DNA from: a virus
Strand: one strand, 5' to 3'
Length of the DNA: 23,228 nucleotides
Virus record (IMG/VR): IMGVR_UViG_3300007344_008336
Location: 1 to 23,228 of that record
The notes beneath the pieces were generated by a model. It saw only the letters and a program-made list of their open reading frames with translations. It searched no databases and was not told the DNA's origin. The number at the start of each line of letters is the position of its first letter. Positions within the stretch are counted from its first letter, which is position 1. This document shows positions 5,901 to 13,503 of this stretch, one piece after another. The position numbers were made by a program, and so were the translations under genes.

Positions 5901-8105
5901 TTATTGAACTTCTTTAGGGGTGTAGGAACCAAAGATCTTATCAGTCACTACTTTTGCGATCTCATTAGCGTCAGCATCCGTTTTTACATTAACCGTGACA
6001 TTATTTGTTACGGTAGTCGGTGCCGCACTGTTAGAGTTAGTCGTGTTATTGACGACTGTACCCCTAACAGGCTGCTCATCGGAAACCCACGCGCCACGAC
6101 TACCGGGGGTGGCGCGTGAAGCCTGAGTCGTCGCGGTAGCGACAAGTTTGGCTATAGCGCTATCTGGATCACCGGCAGCGAGCAAATCTGCAAGGCGTTT
6201 GCCATAGTTTGGAATCCCGCCTGTGTTCAAGCCGCCCAGAGATAGTTCAGGAGGTGTAATACTCAACGAGTCAGTAGCAACCACCCTCCCGGTAAATTCA
6301 CCTTTGGAGTAGTCAGGCCTGTTAGTTAACCAGCCCCACAACTGACTAATAGGGTCAACCGACTTCTTACCACTTGCGTCAGACTTACCACCATTGAAGG
6401 CGTATGGATCAACACCACTACCCTCAATCATATACGCAGCCCCAACTTCTTCGGCCTTCTGTTGGGGAGTCTTTTCGGTGTTATCGGCATTCCGACCTGT
6501 CATCATATGCAACATTGAAGTTTGCAGCTTGACTAATACCACGTCGAAGTCCCGGAAAGCAGCTTGCAGACCTGAGGTCGATTCGATCAACTGTCGCTCG
6601 GCTGTAAGACGATCACCCAGCGCGGCAATCAACTCAGGATCGCTGTTTGTTTTCTCGGCCTGGAGGTACTTGTCGTTTTCCACACGGACAGCTTGTGCAT
6701 CCAACGAGTGCTTATGCCTCTCAAGTAGTTCCGGTGATTGGGCAACGATATCTCGCATCCCCTGCTGAACCATTGCACCGTTAACTTTGCCATCGTGTTG
6801 AGCCTCCAATACGAAACCAGCCAACTTGTTAATATCACCTTTGTAACCAAGAGCTTTACCAATGGCCTGATACAAGATTGTAGTTAGACGCGTACCAAGT
6901 GCGTCTGTTAGTGGTCGAAGGTCTTGCCCCATGAATCGGTCTTTTGAGTACCCTTGGTTAAGCTGGAGAGCGGCAGAATACTGCTGCGTCTTGTCCAAGT
7001 TACCAATACGGAATACAGCAGCTTGATCTTTCTGGAGCTGGATGGCTTCTTCCAGTGTTTTTCCCTGAGCGCGGAAACCTTGAACCATGTTTGAATAAGC
7101 TACAGCCGATTCACGATCAATCTTCATTCCGAACTCTTGAGAATTTTGAATGTACGCCTCTTTGATCCGGATTCGCTCTTTATCGTTATTACCAGCAGCC
7201 ATCAGAGTGTTATCAAATTGTTGATTATCGGCTGCTGTCTCTTGGCGCTGCTTAATACGCTCACCCAAGTACCCAGCAGCCTCTGTAAGCGCGTATAACG
7301 CGGCACCAGCCGCTCCAATCCCGATAGTCAGTCCACTCAAGCCCAGACCCTGAGGCTCAGCCTGACGGGCCTGCCAAGCGGCGTGGCGTTCGGTTGCCAT
7401 GGCATAGCGACCGGATGCCTGTTCGGTGCGTGTTGCGGCTCTGACTTCACGGGCAGCACTGGCAAGTTTTGATGCTTGATGGCGCTCGGCAAGTCGTACA
7501 CCACGCTCACGAGCGGCAAGTAATCCGGCCTCCGCACGCTGCAACTTAGACTGATGTAGCGCAGCCTGTTGCTGTAGTTGAACTGTTCTTTCTTGACTGC
7601 GAAGCAGTACATCTTGCAGGCGAGCTTCTCGTAGTTTCGATTGCTCTGACGACGCTTGCAGCTTCGCCCTGCCAAGATCAACTTTCAATGCCTCTTGCTC
7701 GGCCTTATGCTGTTTAGCCGATAGCACAGCAGCAGTGACTTGTTGTTTCAAAGATGCACCTTGCAAGAAGGCGTCTTCACGCTTACCGTTGGATACTAAC
7801 TTCTGCTCGGCAAGCTGGGTGGCGAACTGAGTGCGCTTAAGGCGAGCCAGCTTTTGTTCTGTCGCTACCTGCTTAGCGAGACTCTTCTCAACTGCCGCAT
7901 TCGCCGCCGTGCTGGCATCCCGTCTTGCTGTGATGTTGAACTTCTTATTCAGCGCTTTTTGCAGCGCTTCGGCTTGCTTGCCCACTTTCGCCATAGAGGT
8001 TTCGGCTGTCTTCAACATGCCCAGGAAGCGCTGTAGACCACTTGCGTCAACCTGGAAAAACAAACTACCCGTTAGGCGTGCAATCTCCTCGGTAATTCCA
8101 CTCAT
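5901..8105 (-). CDS. phage tail tape-measure-like protein
   Basis: A 734-aa protein. The N-terminus (ITEEIARLTGSLFFQVDASG) matches the opening of tail-length tape-measure proteins. Residues 30-250 are a long Ala/Gln/Arg/Lys coiled-coil. A glycine-rich hydrophobic stretch (LSGLTIGIGAAGAALYAL, about 255-275) follows, then a mixed helical region. The C-terminus (VNNTTNSNSAAPTTVTNNVT onward) resembles other tape-measure C-termini. Such proteins span the tail tube, set its length and help DNA enter the cell. The start at 8105 overlaps the previous stop as ATGA; an earlier TTG at 8120 is less likely. No major tail, sheath, baseplate or capsid gene accompanies it, which is unusual. It could be a satellite-encoded substitute for a helper-phage protein or a relic, but it shows no frameshift or stop. 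Confidence 0.75.
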   Translation of the reverse strand: MSGITEEIARLTGSLFFQVDASGLQRFLGMLKTAETSMAKVGKQAEALQKALNKKFNITARRDASTAANAAVEKSLAKQVATEQKLARLKRTQFATQLAEQKLVSNGKREDAFLQGASLKQQVTAAVLSAKQHKAEQEALKVDLGRAKLQASSEQSKLREARLQDVLLRSQERTVQLQQQAALHQSKLQRAEAGLLAARERGVRLAERHQASKLASAAREVRAATRTEQASGRYAMATERHAAWQARQAEPQGLGLSGLTIGIGAAGAALYALTEAAGYLGERIKQRQETAADNQQFDNTLMAAGNNDKERIRIKEAYIQNSQEFGMKIDRESAVAYSNMVQGFRAQGKTLEEAIQLQKDQAAVFRIGNLDKTQQYSAALQLNQGYSKDRFMGQDLRPLTDALGTRLTTILYQAIGKALGYKGDINKLAGFVLEAQHDGKVNGAMVQQGMRDIVAQSPELLERHKHSLDAQAVRVENDKYLQAEKTNSDPELIAALGDRLTAERQLIESTSGLQAAFRDFDVVLVKLQTSMLHMMTGRNADNTEKTPQQKAEEVGAAYMIEGSGVDPYAFNGGKSDASGKKSVDPISQLWGWLTNRPDYSKGEFTGRVVATDSLSITPPELSLGGLNTGGIPNYGKRLADLLAAGDPDSAIAKLVATATTQASRATPGSRGAWVSDEQPVRGTVVNNTTNSNSAAPTTVTNNVTVNVKTDADANEIAKVVTDKIFGSYTPKEVQ

Positions 8106-8482
8106 TGTAAACCCCCACAACCGAATCCGTGAGGGCTCTTACGCTGTTCAAAGTACTCATTAAATGTACGATGGAATGCAGTGTTGTTTCGGCCAAAGCT
8201 TACATACTCAGCACTTGCAAGGGTGCTACCCTTGTTATTAATCAAGTACGCCTTGAAAGCATCTTGGACGGCCCGACCACCAGACAATGCAAAATAGACT
8301 GTACCGTCAGGAAGTCTTGCCCACTTGTAACTAAAGGCGATACCTGGAGAGATATAAGCTCTCAGGTGTTGAGACATTGCACAAACAAAGCCACGAACAT
8401 TAGTTGAGGGGGCCATTGTGGTGATACTGTGGTATTGCTGTTCATTTTTCAGAACTTGTTTCGGCGTAACTAATCTTTCCAT
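8102..8482 (-). CDS. unknown protein of the tape-measure operon (126 aa)
   Basis: A 126-aa soluble protein containing two repeated-looking Y-aromatic strands (YISPGIAFSYKWARLPDGTV and YFALSGGRAVQDAFKAYLIN), a SAEYVSFGRNNTAF segment and a glycine/cysteine-rich end. The start at 8482 forms TAATG with the previous stop and has AAAGGA 6 nt upstream. In phage tail operons the gene before the tape measure is often a tail assembly chaperone or minor tail protein; I cannot assign either from sequence. Its stop overlaps the tape-measure start, so expression is likely coupled. Confidence 0.65.
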   Translation of the reverse strand: MERLVTPKQVLKNEQQYHSITTMAPSTNVRGFVCAMSQHLRAYISPGIAFSYKWARLPDGTVYFALSGGRAVQDAFKAYLINNKGSTLASAEYVSFGRNNTAFHRTFNEYFEQRKSPHGFGCGGLQ

Positions 8483-8808
8483 TAATGGTCCTTTGGCGGA
8501 ACGAAAACCCAACTTCCTGCCGGAATGCCGTTCATACTAACAGGTAGCGTAAACGACCTTGCAATCAGTTCAGGATTTGCAGAGTTGAACTCTCGAAGAG
8601 CTTTAAAAATTACTGACTCGTTATAATCTGCACTACTCATAACTAAGATCATTCCTGTAGATGCGTGTATGGCTTCTGGGGCGCTTTTAGCGGTTGGTTC
8701 TTGCACTGATGAGGATTCACTCTTAGTTACTGCCAAAGGCTCTTGTAGAAGCTCCTGTAATTTACCGGGGTTGTATTTAGCCAATAGCAACTTGGTCAAA
8801 CCATCCAT
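8482..8808 (-). CDS. unknown protein of the tape-measure operon (108 aa)
   Basis: A 108-aa protein. The start MDGLTKLLLAKYNPGKLQEL is followed by a Ser/Glu/Pro-rich linker (about 28-48) and a folded-looking C-terminal part with GMILVMSSADYNESVIFKAL and SWVFVPPKDH. It overlaps both neighbours by one base in TAATG form, so it is co-translated with them. The low-complexity linker suggests two parts joined flexibly. No family recognised. Confidence 0.6.
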   Translation of the reverse strand: MDGLTKLLLAKYNPGKLQELLQEPLAVTKSESSSVQEPTAKSAPEAIHASTGMILVMSSADYNESVIFKALREFNSANPELIARSFTLPVSMNGIPAGSWVFVPPKDH

Positions 8809-9362
8809 TAGCGCTTACCTCGGGCTGGAGTAGTCTTTACCACCTCTGTTGCCGGTGGCGCGGTGAAAGTCTCCCGGATCTGTTTTTCAACAAGAGCACG
8901 CTTTTCAGCAGCAGCTTTAGCCTGTTCACGCTCTTCGCGAGCAGCGTCAACACGAAGTTGTGCGTCAACTTGCTGTTGGATGAAGCTCTCGTTGTGAGAT
9001 TCAATCTCTGCCTTGTAATCGTCCTCAACCTTTTGCAAGATTGCTGCAAGCACTGGTTTGACTTGGCTCTCTGGACGATTGAAGTAGATCTCAAAAGTGT
9101 TTGCATTAATAGCTACAGTGCCAATCGTTGTAAGCGTGTAGCCTTTGGCGGTGTATTCGATATATACCGGAATGAGGTCTTCTGCATACTTCACAAGAAC
9201 GGCTTCAATGCCACCCTCGACATACCCACCTACAGGGCGCCCTGTTACAGGATCATTGCCGGCGAAGTGATTGATCCCACTCTTGCGGCCTCGGAATTGT
9301 TCCTCTGCTGCTGCCTTACGGGCTTGAAGTTCGGCTGTATCTACAGTTTTGAATAAGCTCAT
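8808..9362 (-). CDS. unknown protein with C-terminal coiled-coil (184 aa)
   Basis: A 184-aa protein. The N-terminal half has GINHFAGNDPVTGRPVGGYV and a beta-rich stretch (AVLVKYAEDLIPVYIEYTAK). Residues about 115-165 form a Glu/Gln/Ala/Arg coiled-coil, and the tail is basic (KTTPARGKR). It starts in ATGA overlap with the zinc-finger gene and ends in TAATG overlap with the next gene. The layout fits a structural or scaffolding-type phage protein, but I recognise no family. Confidence 0.6.
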   Translation of the reverse strand: MSLFKTVDTAELQARKAAAEEQFRGRKSGINHFAGNDPVTGRPVGGYVEGGIEAVLVKYAEDLIPVYIEYTAKGYTLTTIGTVAINANTFEIYFNRPESQVKPVLAAILQKVEDDYKAEIESHNESFIQQQVDAQLRVDAAREEREQAKAAAEKRALVEKQIRETFTAPPATEVVKTTPARGKR

Positions 9363-9643
9363 TGTGTCTCTCTCATTAGAATAATTGGTGCATCGGAATG
9401 GATTGCTTCTAAAACTTCTGGATTTAGAAAACTTCGCACGAGAGCTTCAAGCTCTTCGTAAGTTTTAGTGTCGCCAACATCGGTAAAAGTTACTTCCAAC
9501 CTGCCGATGGTGATTGTTTTGTCTGCTCGCTTCTTACGACGATGGTCAGATGACTTGCAAGCGGCGCTGCAATACACGCCCCTGCTGTTTTTTGAATCGA
9601 ATGGTTCACTGCATACAATGCAGTTTCGTTTTACTACGGCCAT
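9359..9643 (-). CDS. small zinc-finger protein, first gene of the operon
   Basis: A 94-aa protein. An N-terminal four-cysteine finger, C8-x2-C11 and C25-x3-C29 in a YCSAACKSSDHRRKKR context, is followed by basic residues and an acidic C-terminal half. Similar short fingers are common in phage regulatory proteins and could bind nucleic acid. The start at 9643 is preferred over 9649 because AAAGGAG is then 8 nt upstream instead of 2. It opens a run of seven same-strand genes that end at 5444, five of them overlapping. The likely promoter is at 9996-10024, with a leader and terminator in between. Confidence 0.7.
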   Translation of the reverse strand: MAVVKRNCIVCSEPFDSKNSRGVYCSAACKSSDHRRKKRADKTITIGRLEVTFTDVGDTKTYEELEALVRSFLNPEVLEAIHSDAPIILMRETQ

Positions 9644-9726
9644 AGGCATGGCTCCTTTTGAACTAGGTGATTTACTGATTAGTTTGGGTTTGATTGCTAC
9701 TGAAACGCACTGAAGAATAGCGCGGA

Positions 9727-9763
9727 CAAAAAGAAGGCGGGGTCAGCTTGAAGGCGCCCCGCC
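9727..9763 (-). terminator. intrinsic terminator between leader and tape-measure operon
   Basis: GGCGGGG and CCCCGCC form a 7-bp GC-only stem (9736-9742 with 9757-9763). On the minus strand it is followed by TTCTTTTTG. It lies downstream of the promoter at 9996-10024 and about 85 bp before the first operon gene, so full expression would need read-through or antitermination. Confidence 0.6.
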
Positions 9764-9989
9764 GTAGTTGTGTAACCGATGCTTGTTTTCGGTGTTACGA
9801 ATTTGTGCCCATTTCGATAGTCAAGGGCGTGACCGACTAAGATCCTCACCTTAGCCTGACAGTTTCTCGGCCGACGCAACTGCTGAGCGCCAGGAACCGT
9901 TTTCACGAGGCCGGGTTTGAAACTCTAATGAGTCTCAAGGAGAATTCAGGAAGGTATAGCGGAGAGAGGAGTAATAAAAACCTCTACCT
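9727..9989 (-). ncRNA. structured leader RNA or short non-coding transcript
   Basis: The segment between a consensus promoter and an intrinsic terminator, about 260 nt. It contains further inverted repeats: CTAAG/CTTAG (9837-9854) and GTAACCG with CGGTGTTAC (9772-9798). A GTG-started 69-codon frame spans 9697-9906, but its 3' part is made of the terminator stem and it has no clear ribosome site, so a non-coding reading is preferred. It may be an attenuator leader or a stand-alone small RNA. Confidence 0.4.
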
Positions 9990-9995
9990 TTGCTT

Positions 9996-10024
9996 ATTGT
10001 CGCACGACTTTCTTGAGTTGTCAA
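9996..10024 (-). promoter_or_regulatory. strong sigma-70 promoter upstream of the tape-measure operon
   Basis: On the minus strand, a perfect -35 TTGACA (10019-10024), an exactly 17-bp spacer and a -10 GACAAT (9996-10001). It lies 60 bp after the integrase stop and points into the leader at 9989-9727. Confidence 0.7.
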
Positions 10025-10082
10025 GCATATCCGTATAATAAAAGCAACTATTTTCTATTCGTGGTGACGAACGGTGTATTTC

Positions 10083-11594
10083 TTACTCGAATGTGTATGA
10101 CAACACCTTCAAGGCGGCGAGCTTCTGGGCGGGGCTTGCACCCTCATCGTAGATGTCGAACGTCACCAGCCCGGTCTCATGTCCGACGATGTTCGCCACT
10201 GTGGGGCCAGGAACGCCACCACGAAGCAGGAGGGTGACGACCATCGACCGGACGCTGTGGAATACGTGCTGCTTGCCGTAGCCCTGAGCTGTCTTCAAGC
10301 GGCCAAACGCCTTGCTGAGCGAGTCACTACGAATGCCGTACTTGTTGCCGCCTGAACTCGGTAGTAAGTAGCCATCTGTGCTTTCAGCGATGAGACGTTC
10401 GACAGTCGCCAGCAGTGCGGGAGGGACGGGTATTTCACGGATACCAGCGACGGTCTTGGAGTCTTCAATTTTGAGGCTCAGGATGCCCTCCACCTTTGCC
10501 ACAGACTCTTTTCTAAGCTGGGCCAGTTCCTCAACACGGCAACCGGTGTGGGCTCCTAGGTCGATCAAGTCGCACAGCGTTTGATTGCCGTTTGCCTTAG
10601 CGACTGTATACAGCTCTTGAATCTGTTCAGGAGTGAATGCTTTACGGGCTGTATCTGCCTTGGCCTTGCCACGTAACTTGGGAAGCTCTTGCCCGGTGAA
10701 CGGGTTATCTTGCCCCTGGTATGCATCCTGCCAGTGAGGATCGTGTTTGACCGCCCATCGCCAGAATGTTGAGCCAGATAATAAGTACTGAGCCTTCGTT
10801 TTGCTCGATAGCCCCAGCGTTTCCAGCCAAGCAGCGATGGTCTTACGGGTAAGTGGCTGGCCTTCATCACGGAGGTAAGCGGACAACTTTTCTAGCTTGC
10901 TCTCTTGCTGATCGACGGTCTTGGTAGCGATACCATCTTTCACTCGGTGCGCTCGAAACAATTCAAGGCGGCGAGAAGTGATTGGGGAAACTGGCCTGTA
11001 AACTGAGGGGAAGGTGGTAAGGACCACTGCCTCTTCGACTTCGCCAGGGCTAAGACCATACTTACGTTCAGCGAGCATTACGCTGACAGTACGGGAAACT
11101 TGTGCGGCCTCCTGAACAACATCCACGACAGAGGGTAGGGGAGTTTCTAAGCGTTGACGCATTGCCTCAACCAGCCCAGTTGCACCAGCGTCTTCTAATT
11201 CTTGAATCTCTAAAAGGAACGACGCTTTGTCGCGTTCTAGCTGTGCCATGCGGGCTAGAATCTCAGCCTCGGTGCCTCCCTTAGCTTTCGGGGGGCGTTT
11301 GATCGCATTCAACAGCCCAGCGTCTACTTGTTTGCTAAGTTCTGTGCCTTTATCGGCAAGGTCTTGGCGCCAGAGGTCACGACTGGCCGTCTTGCCGTCT
11401 TTGGCGGCTTGAATCTCTTGCTTCCAGAGGGCGAGGATCGGAAGGCGTCTGTCCATGGCTTCCGCCTTGTTGCTTGTGCCTGTTGTCTTGACCAATTTGG
11501 TACGTCCACCGAAAGCATGACGCACTGCTGGCGGGAGGATCATACGGACGTACCAAACGGATTCGCCGGGCTTCTGGAACAGGTGGGTAGCCAT
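10083..11594 (-). CDS. tyrosine recombinase (phage/island integrase)
   Basis: A 503-aa integrase. The N-terminus (HLFQKPGESVWYVRMILPPA) is of the DUF6538 type. A central helical region and a SAM-like core-binding domain (about 205-290) follow, then the catalytic domain. Visible catalytic residues are R353 (HTGCRVEEL), K380, H446 and R449 (HSVRS), H472 (GHE) and Y482 (FDIYDEG). The full set is present, so the enzyme should be active in strand exchange between tRNA-derived att sites. GAGGAGA lies 6 nt before the ATG. It sits at the right end of element 1, about 100 bp from att copy 2, and reads leftward away from it. The paired TTTGCCC repeats overlap its upstream region and may also control its expression. 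Confidence 0.95.
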   Translation of the reverse strand: MATHLFQKPGESVWYVRMILPPAVRHAFGGRTKLVKTTGTSNKAEAMDRRLPILALWKQEIQAAKDGKTASRDLWRQDLADKGTELSKQVDAGLLNAIKRPPKAKGGTEAEILARMAQLERDKASFLLEIQELEDAGATGLVEAMRQRLETPLPSVVDVVQEAAQVSRTVSVMLAERKYGLSPGEVEEAVVLTTFPSVYRPVSPITSRRLELFRAHRVKDGIATKTVDQQESKLEKLSAYLRDEGQPLTRKTIAAWLETLGLSSKTKAQYLLSGSTFWRWAVKHDPHWQDAYQGQDNPFTGQELPKLRGKAKADTARKAFTPEQIQELYTVAKANGNQTLCDLIDLGAHTGCRVEELAQLRKESVAKVEGILSLKIEDSKTVAGIREIPVPPALLATVERLIAESTDGYLLPSSGGNKYGIRSDSLSKAFGRLKTAQGYGKQHVFHSVRSMVVTLLLRGGVPGPTVANIVGHETGLVTFDIYDEGASPAQKLAALKVLSYTFE

Positions 11595-11609
11595 CTAAAT
11601 CTCCTCTGA

Positions 11610-11633
11610 TTTGCCCACTCAGTTTGCCCACTC
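11610..11633 (+). repeat. integrase arm-type repeat, right end of element 1
   Basis: Two TTTGCCCACTC units separated by AG, identical to 184-207. It lies between the integrase start and att copy 2, with a 59-bp gap to the att core. Confidence 0.65.
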
Positions 11634-11692
11634 TAGGGTCTTAAAGCCAGAAGATACAGTGTTTAAAGAGCTGTAGGAGTGAAATAATAGAG

Positions 11693-11712
11693 TCCCTATC
11701 TCTCCGCCATTA
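11693..11712 (+). repeat. att copy 2 (junction of elements 1 and 2)
   Basis: TCCCTATCTCTCCGCCATTA, identical to the tRNA-Ser 3' end at 104-123. Only 20 bp are shared here, against 29 bp for copy 3. The sequence to the right continues to match that after copy 3 for about 90 bp with scattered changes. Confidence 0.8.
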
Positions 11713-11724
11713 TTGAATACGACT

Positions 11725-11761
11725 AAGCCCCTGAAATCGTTAAAGATTTTAGGGGCTTTTT
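11725..11761 (+). terminator. tRNA-type terminator after att copy 2
   Basis: AAGCCCCT with AGGGGCTT, extended inward by AAATC with GATTT, followed by five T. It is homologous to the terminator at 22126-22162, and the inner pair C11738-G11745 is G-C there, a compensatory change that supports function. Confidence 0.7.
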
Positions 11762-11778
11762 CGTTTTTGGCAATTGAG

Positions 11779-11800
11779 TTAGGGCATTTTTAGGGCAAAA
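11779..11800 (+). repeat. arm-type repeat, left end of element 2
   Basis: TTAGGGCA and TTTTAGGGCAAAA in tandem, starting 66 bp after att copy 2. The core GGGCAAA resembles the reverse of the element 1 repeat (TTTGCCC). Related copies are at 21969-21993 and 22179-22188. Confidence 0.5.
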
Positions 11801-11962
11801 TATGTGTCCTCAGTGCCGCTATAGACCCGGTTGTGGGCTATGGATTGAATCCTTTATAGCTATACGTGGATCGAGGTTTTTTCACTTCGTATCTCAAAAT
11901 CGAGTGGCATCGCCGCCCGCTTCATCATTTCGATGGCTGAGAAGCTCGAGGAATAAGTCGTA

Positions 11963-12712
11963 ATGATTAGCCGAAACGCCCCCAACAGTTGGCAAGAGCT
12001 GCAGACCGAAGTCGGACGTATTCTTCAGGAATGCGGATTCGACGTTGAGGTCGAGAAAAAGACCCCTGCAGTTCGAGGGGCGGTGGAGCTGGATGTGTAC
12101 GCTGAGGAAACAGTTCGCGGCCGAAAGTATGCCATCGTCTGTGAGTGCAAATACTGGAAGACGCGTATCCCGCAAAACGTCGTGCACGGATTCCGAACTG
12201 TGGTCCAGGATATTGGGGCTAATCTCGGCTACATCATATCCATGGAGGGATTCCAGTCAGGAGCGATTTCCGCGAGCGACTTGACGAATTTGAGGCTCGT
12301 TACCTGGCATGAGTTTCAAGATATCTTTGAAGAGAGTTGGTTCGAAGAATTCTTCACTATGCAGATCCATGAAAGGTTAGGCGGCTTGATGACCTACGCG
12401 GAGTATCTTGTACCCGCGTGGTACGTAAAAATGTCTGAAGAGGATAAATCGACTTATTCATCGCTGAAGGAAAAGTATGATCTGTTTGCATGGTTAATGC
12501 AGTCGTTAGGGCCATACACTCGCCGTGAAGTAAAGCAGCCCATTCCTCCTCTACCGCTGCGAGCACAGCGTATTGCGGAGCCATATCTAAGCGGTGTTCC
12601 AGATCATATCCTGGACGAAACCGGGTACCGCGAGCTTCTTGAGTCATCGTTGGACTACGGCGAGGCTGCACTTGCAGAGTTCCGAGTACTGCGTGACAAG
12701 TACAAAACCTAA
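11963..12712 (+). CDS. Mrr-like restriction endonuclease (PD-(D/E)XK)
   Basis: A 249-aa protein. Residues 8-115 form an Mrr_cat-type nuclease fold: WQELQTEVGRILQECGFDVE, then ELDVYAEE, the catalytic ECK motif (VCECKYWK), and QNVVHGFRTVVQDIGANLGY ending in GFQSGA. The family cleaves modified or foreign DNA, or acts in other defence systems. The C-terminal 130 residues are not recognised and may sense the target. GAGGA lies upstream of the ATG. It is the first gene inside element 2 and stands alone, with no methylase beside it. A type IV (modification-dependent) enzyme would need none; this is an inference. Confidence 0.8.
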   Translation: MISRNAPNSWQELQTEVGRILQECGFDVEVEKKTPAVRGAVELDVYAEETVRGRKYAIVCECKYWKTRIPQNVVHGFRTVVQDIGANLGYIISMEGFQSGAISASDLTNLRLVTWHEFQDIFEESWFEEFFTMQIHERLGGLMTYAEYLVPAWYVKMSEEDKSTYSSLKEKYDLFAWLMQSLGPYTRREVKQPIPPLPLRAQRIAEPYLSGVPDHILDETGYRELLESSLDYGEAALAEFRVLRDKYKT

Positions 12713-12841
12713 TTATCGCTAGGCAAGTTGAAGCAAGCATTTCGTGCGGTAACCGGGGACGGAGTTCGTCACAGTTTCTCCCCATTTTGCTCCTTTCTGA
12801 AGCCGTTTCCACACTTGCTGATCATCCAACCGCGTGACCCC

Positions 12842-13225
12842 AAGCTTCAGCCCTATTACTTCAACTTGGATATCGCGGCCTTCGATGAGCTGAGCCGCTC
12901 GACCGAATTCCGCTGGGCCTCCCAGGAACGCCTGTCACGCCGCCCAGCGCAGCAGGCCGTGGGCATGGGAGAGGAAAAGCTCACCCTCAAAGGCGCGATT
13001 TACCCGGGCTTCAAGGGTGGCCTGAAGCAGCTCGACACGTTGCGCAGCATCGGTGCCCGACTTCAGCCACTGACCCTGACCACGGGCTATGGTGAGGTGA
13101 TTGGGACCTAGTGCCTGAAGACCATCAACGAGGAACAAGGCGCGCTGCTGCACGGCGGGATTCCCCGTAAACAAGGGTTCACTCTGGAGTTTGCGCGCTA
13201 TGGCGACGACATGCAGAACGTCTGA
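12842..13225 (+). pseudogene. P2 gpU-like tail protein, 5' truncated with an in-frame TAG
   Basis: The frame reads KLQPYYFNLDIAAFDELSRS, then SRRPAQQAVGMGEEKLTLKG and GYGEVIGT, meets TAG at 13109-13111, and continues in the same frame with CLKTINEEQG to GDDMQNV and TGA. Tail protein U homologues have a tryptophan at the stop position (GTWCLKTI), so TGG to TAG is the likely lesion. The frame is open upstream to 12728, but no family-like start with a ribosome site is visible and the preceding 130 bp are not recognisable, so the 5' end appears lost at the junction with the Mrr-side DNA. gpU caps the tail of contractile P2-like phages and tailocins; this copy is probably non-functional unless the amber is suppressed. 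Confidence 0.75.
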
Positions 13226-13406
13226 CGGTGACATGCTCGATGTTATTTGCCACAACGTTTATGGCCATCTGAACGGCAGCACCGAGGCGGTGCTCGATGC
13301 CAACCAGGGGCTGGCGGATGAGCCCCAGCCTTTCCGTTCCGGCGTGGTGATCGTACTACCAGATCTGCCCAGCCCGACCGAGGAAGGGATTAGCTTGTGG
13401 GATTGA
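13200..13406 (+). CDS. X: P2 gpX-like tail protein (LysM-like)
   Basis: A 68-aa protein: CRTSDGDMLDVICHNVYGHL, then VLDANQGLAD, LPDLPSPTEE and a terminal LWD. The whole pattern matches tail protein X, whose fold is LysM-like and which joins the tail end or baseplate hub. The start ATG at 13200 overlaps the end of the U gene, with GGAG about 11 nt upstream, as in P2-like operons; a TTG nine bases earlier is less likely. Length is normal (about 65-75 aa) and no lesion is seen. It lies between U and D as in P2. Confidence 0.85.
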   Translation: MATTCRTSDGDMLDVICHNVYGHLNGSTEAVLDANQGLADEPQPFRSGVVIVLPDLPSPTEEGISLWD

Positions 13407-13468
13407 CCTCGGGCGACACCGTCGTCGGCAGCCCATTGCGTGACGCATAACGACACTGTGTTTTTTGA

Positions 13469-13492
13469 CCCGCCCTGTGCGGGCTTTTTTTT
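13469..13492 (+). terminator. strong intrinsic terminator between X and D
   Basis: CCCGC/GCGGG around loop CCTGT, then C and eight T (13485-13492). It lies 60 bp after X and just before the D start, inside what should be one late operon. Confidence 0.75.
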
Positions 13493-13503
13493 GGACAAAA
13501 TTC

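Noticed and set aside
9697-9906. 69-codon GTG-started gene on the minus strand
   Set aside because: Its 3' third consists of the intrinsic terminator and no clear ribosome site precedes it; treated as leader RNA, although a real small protein cannot be excluded.
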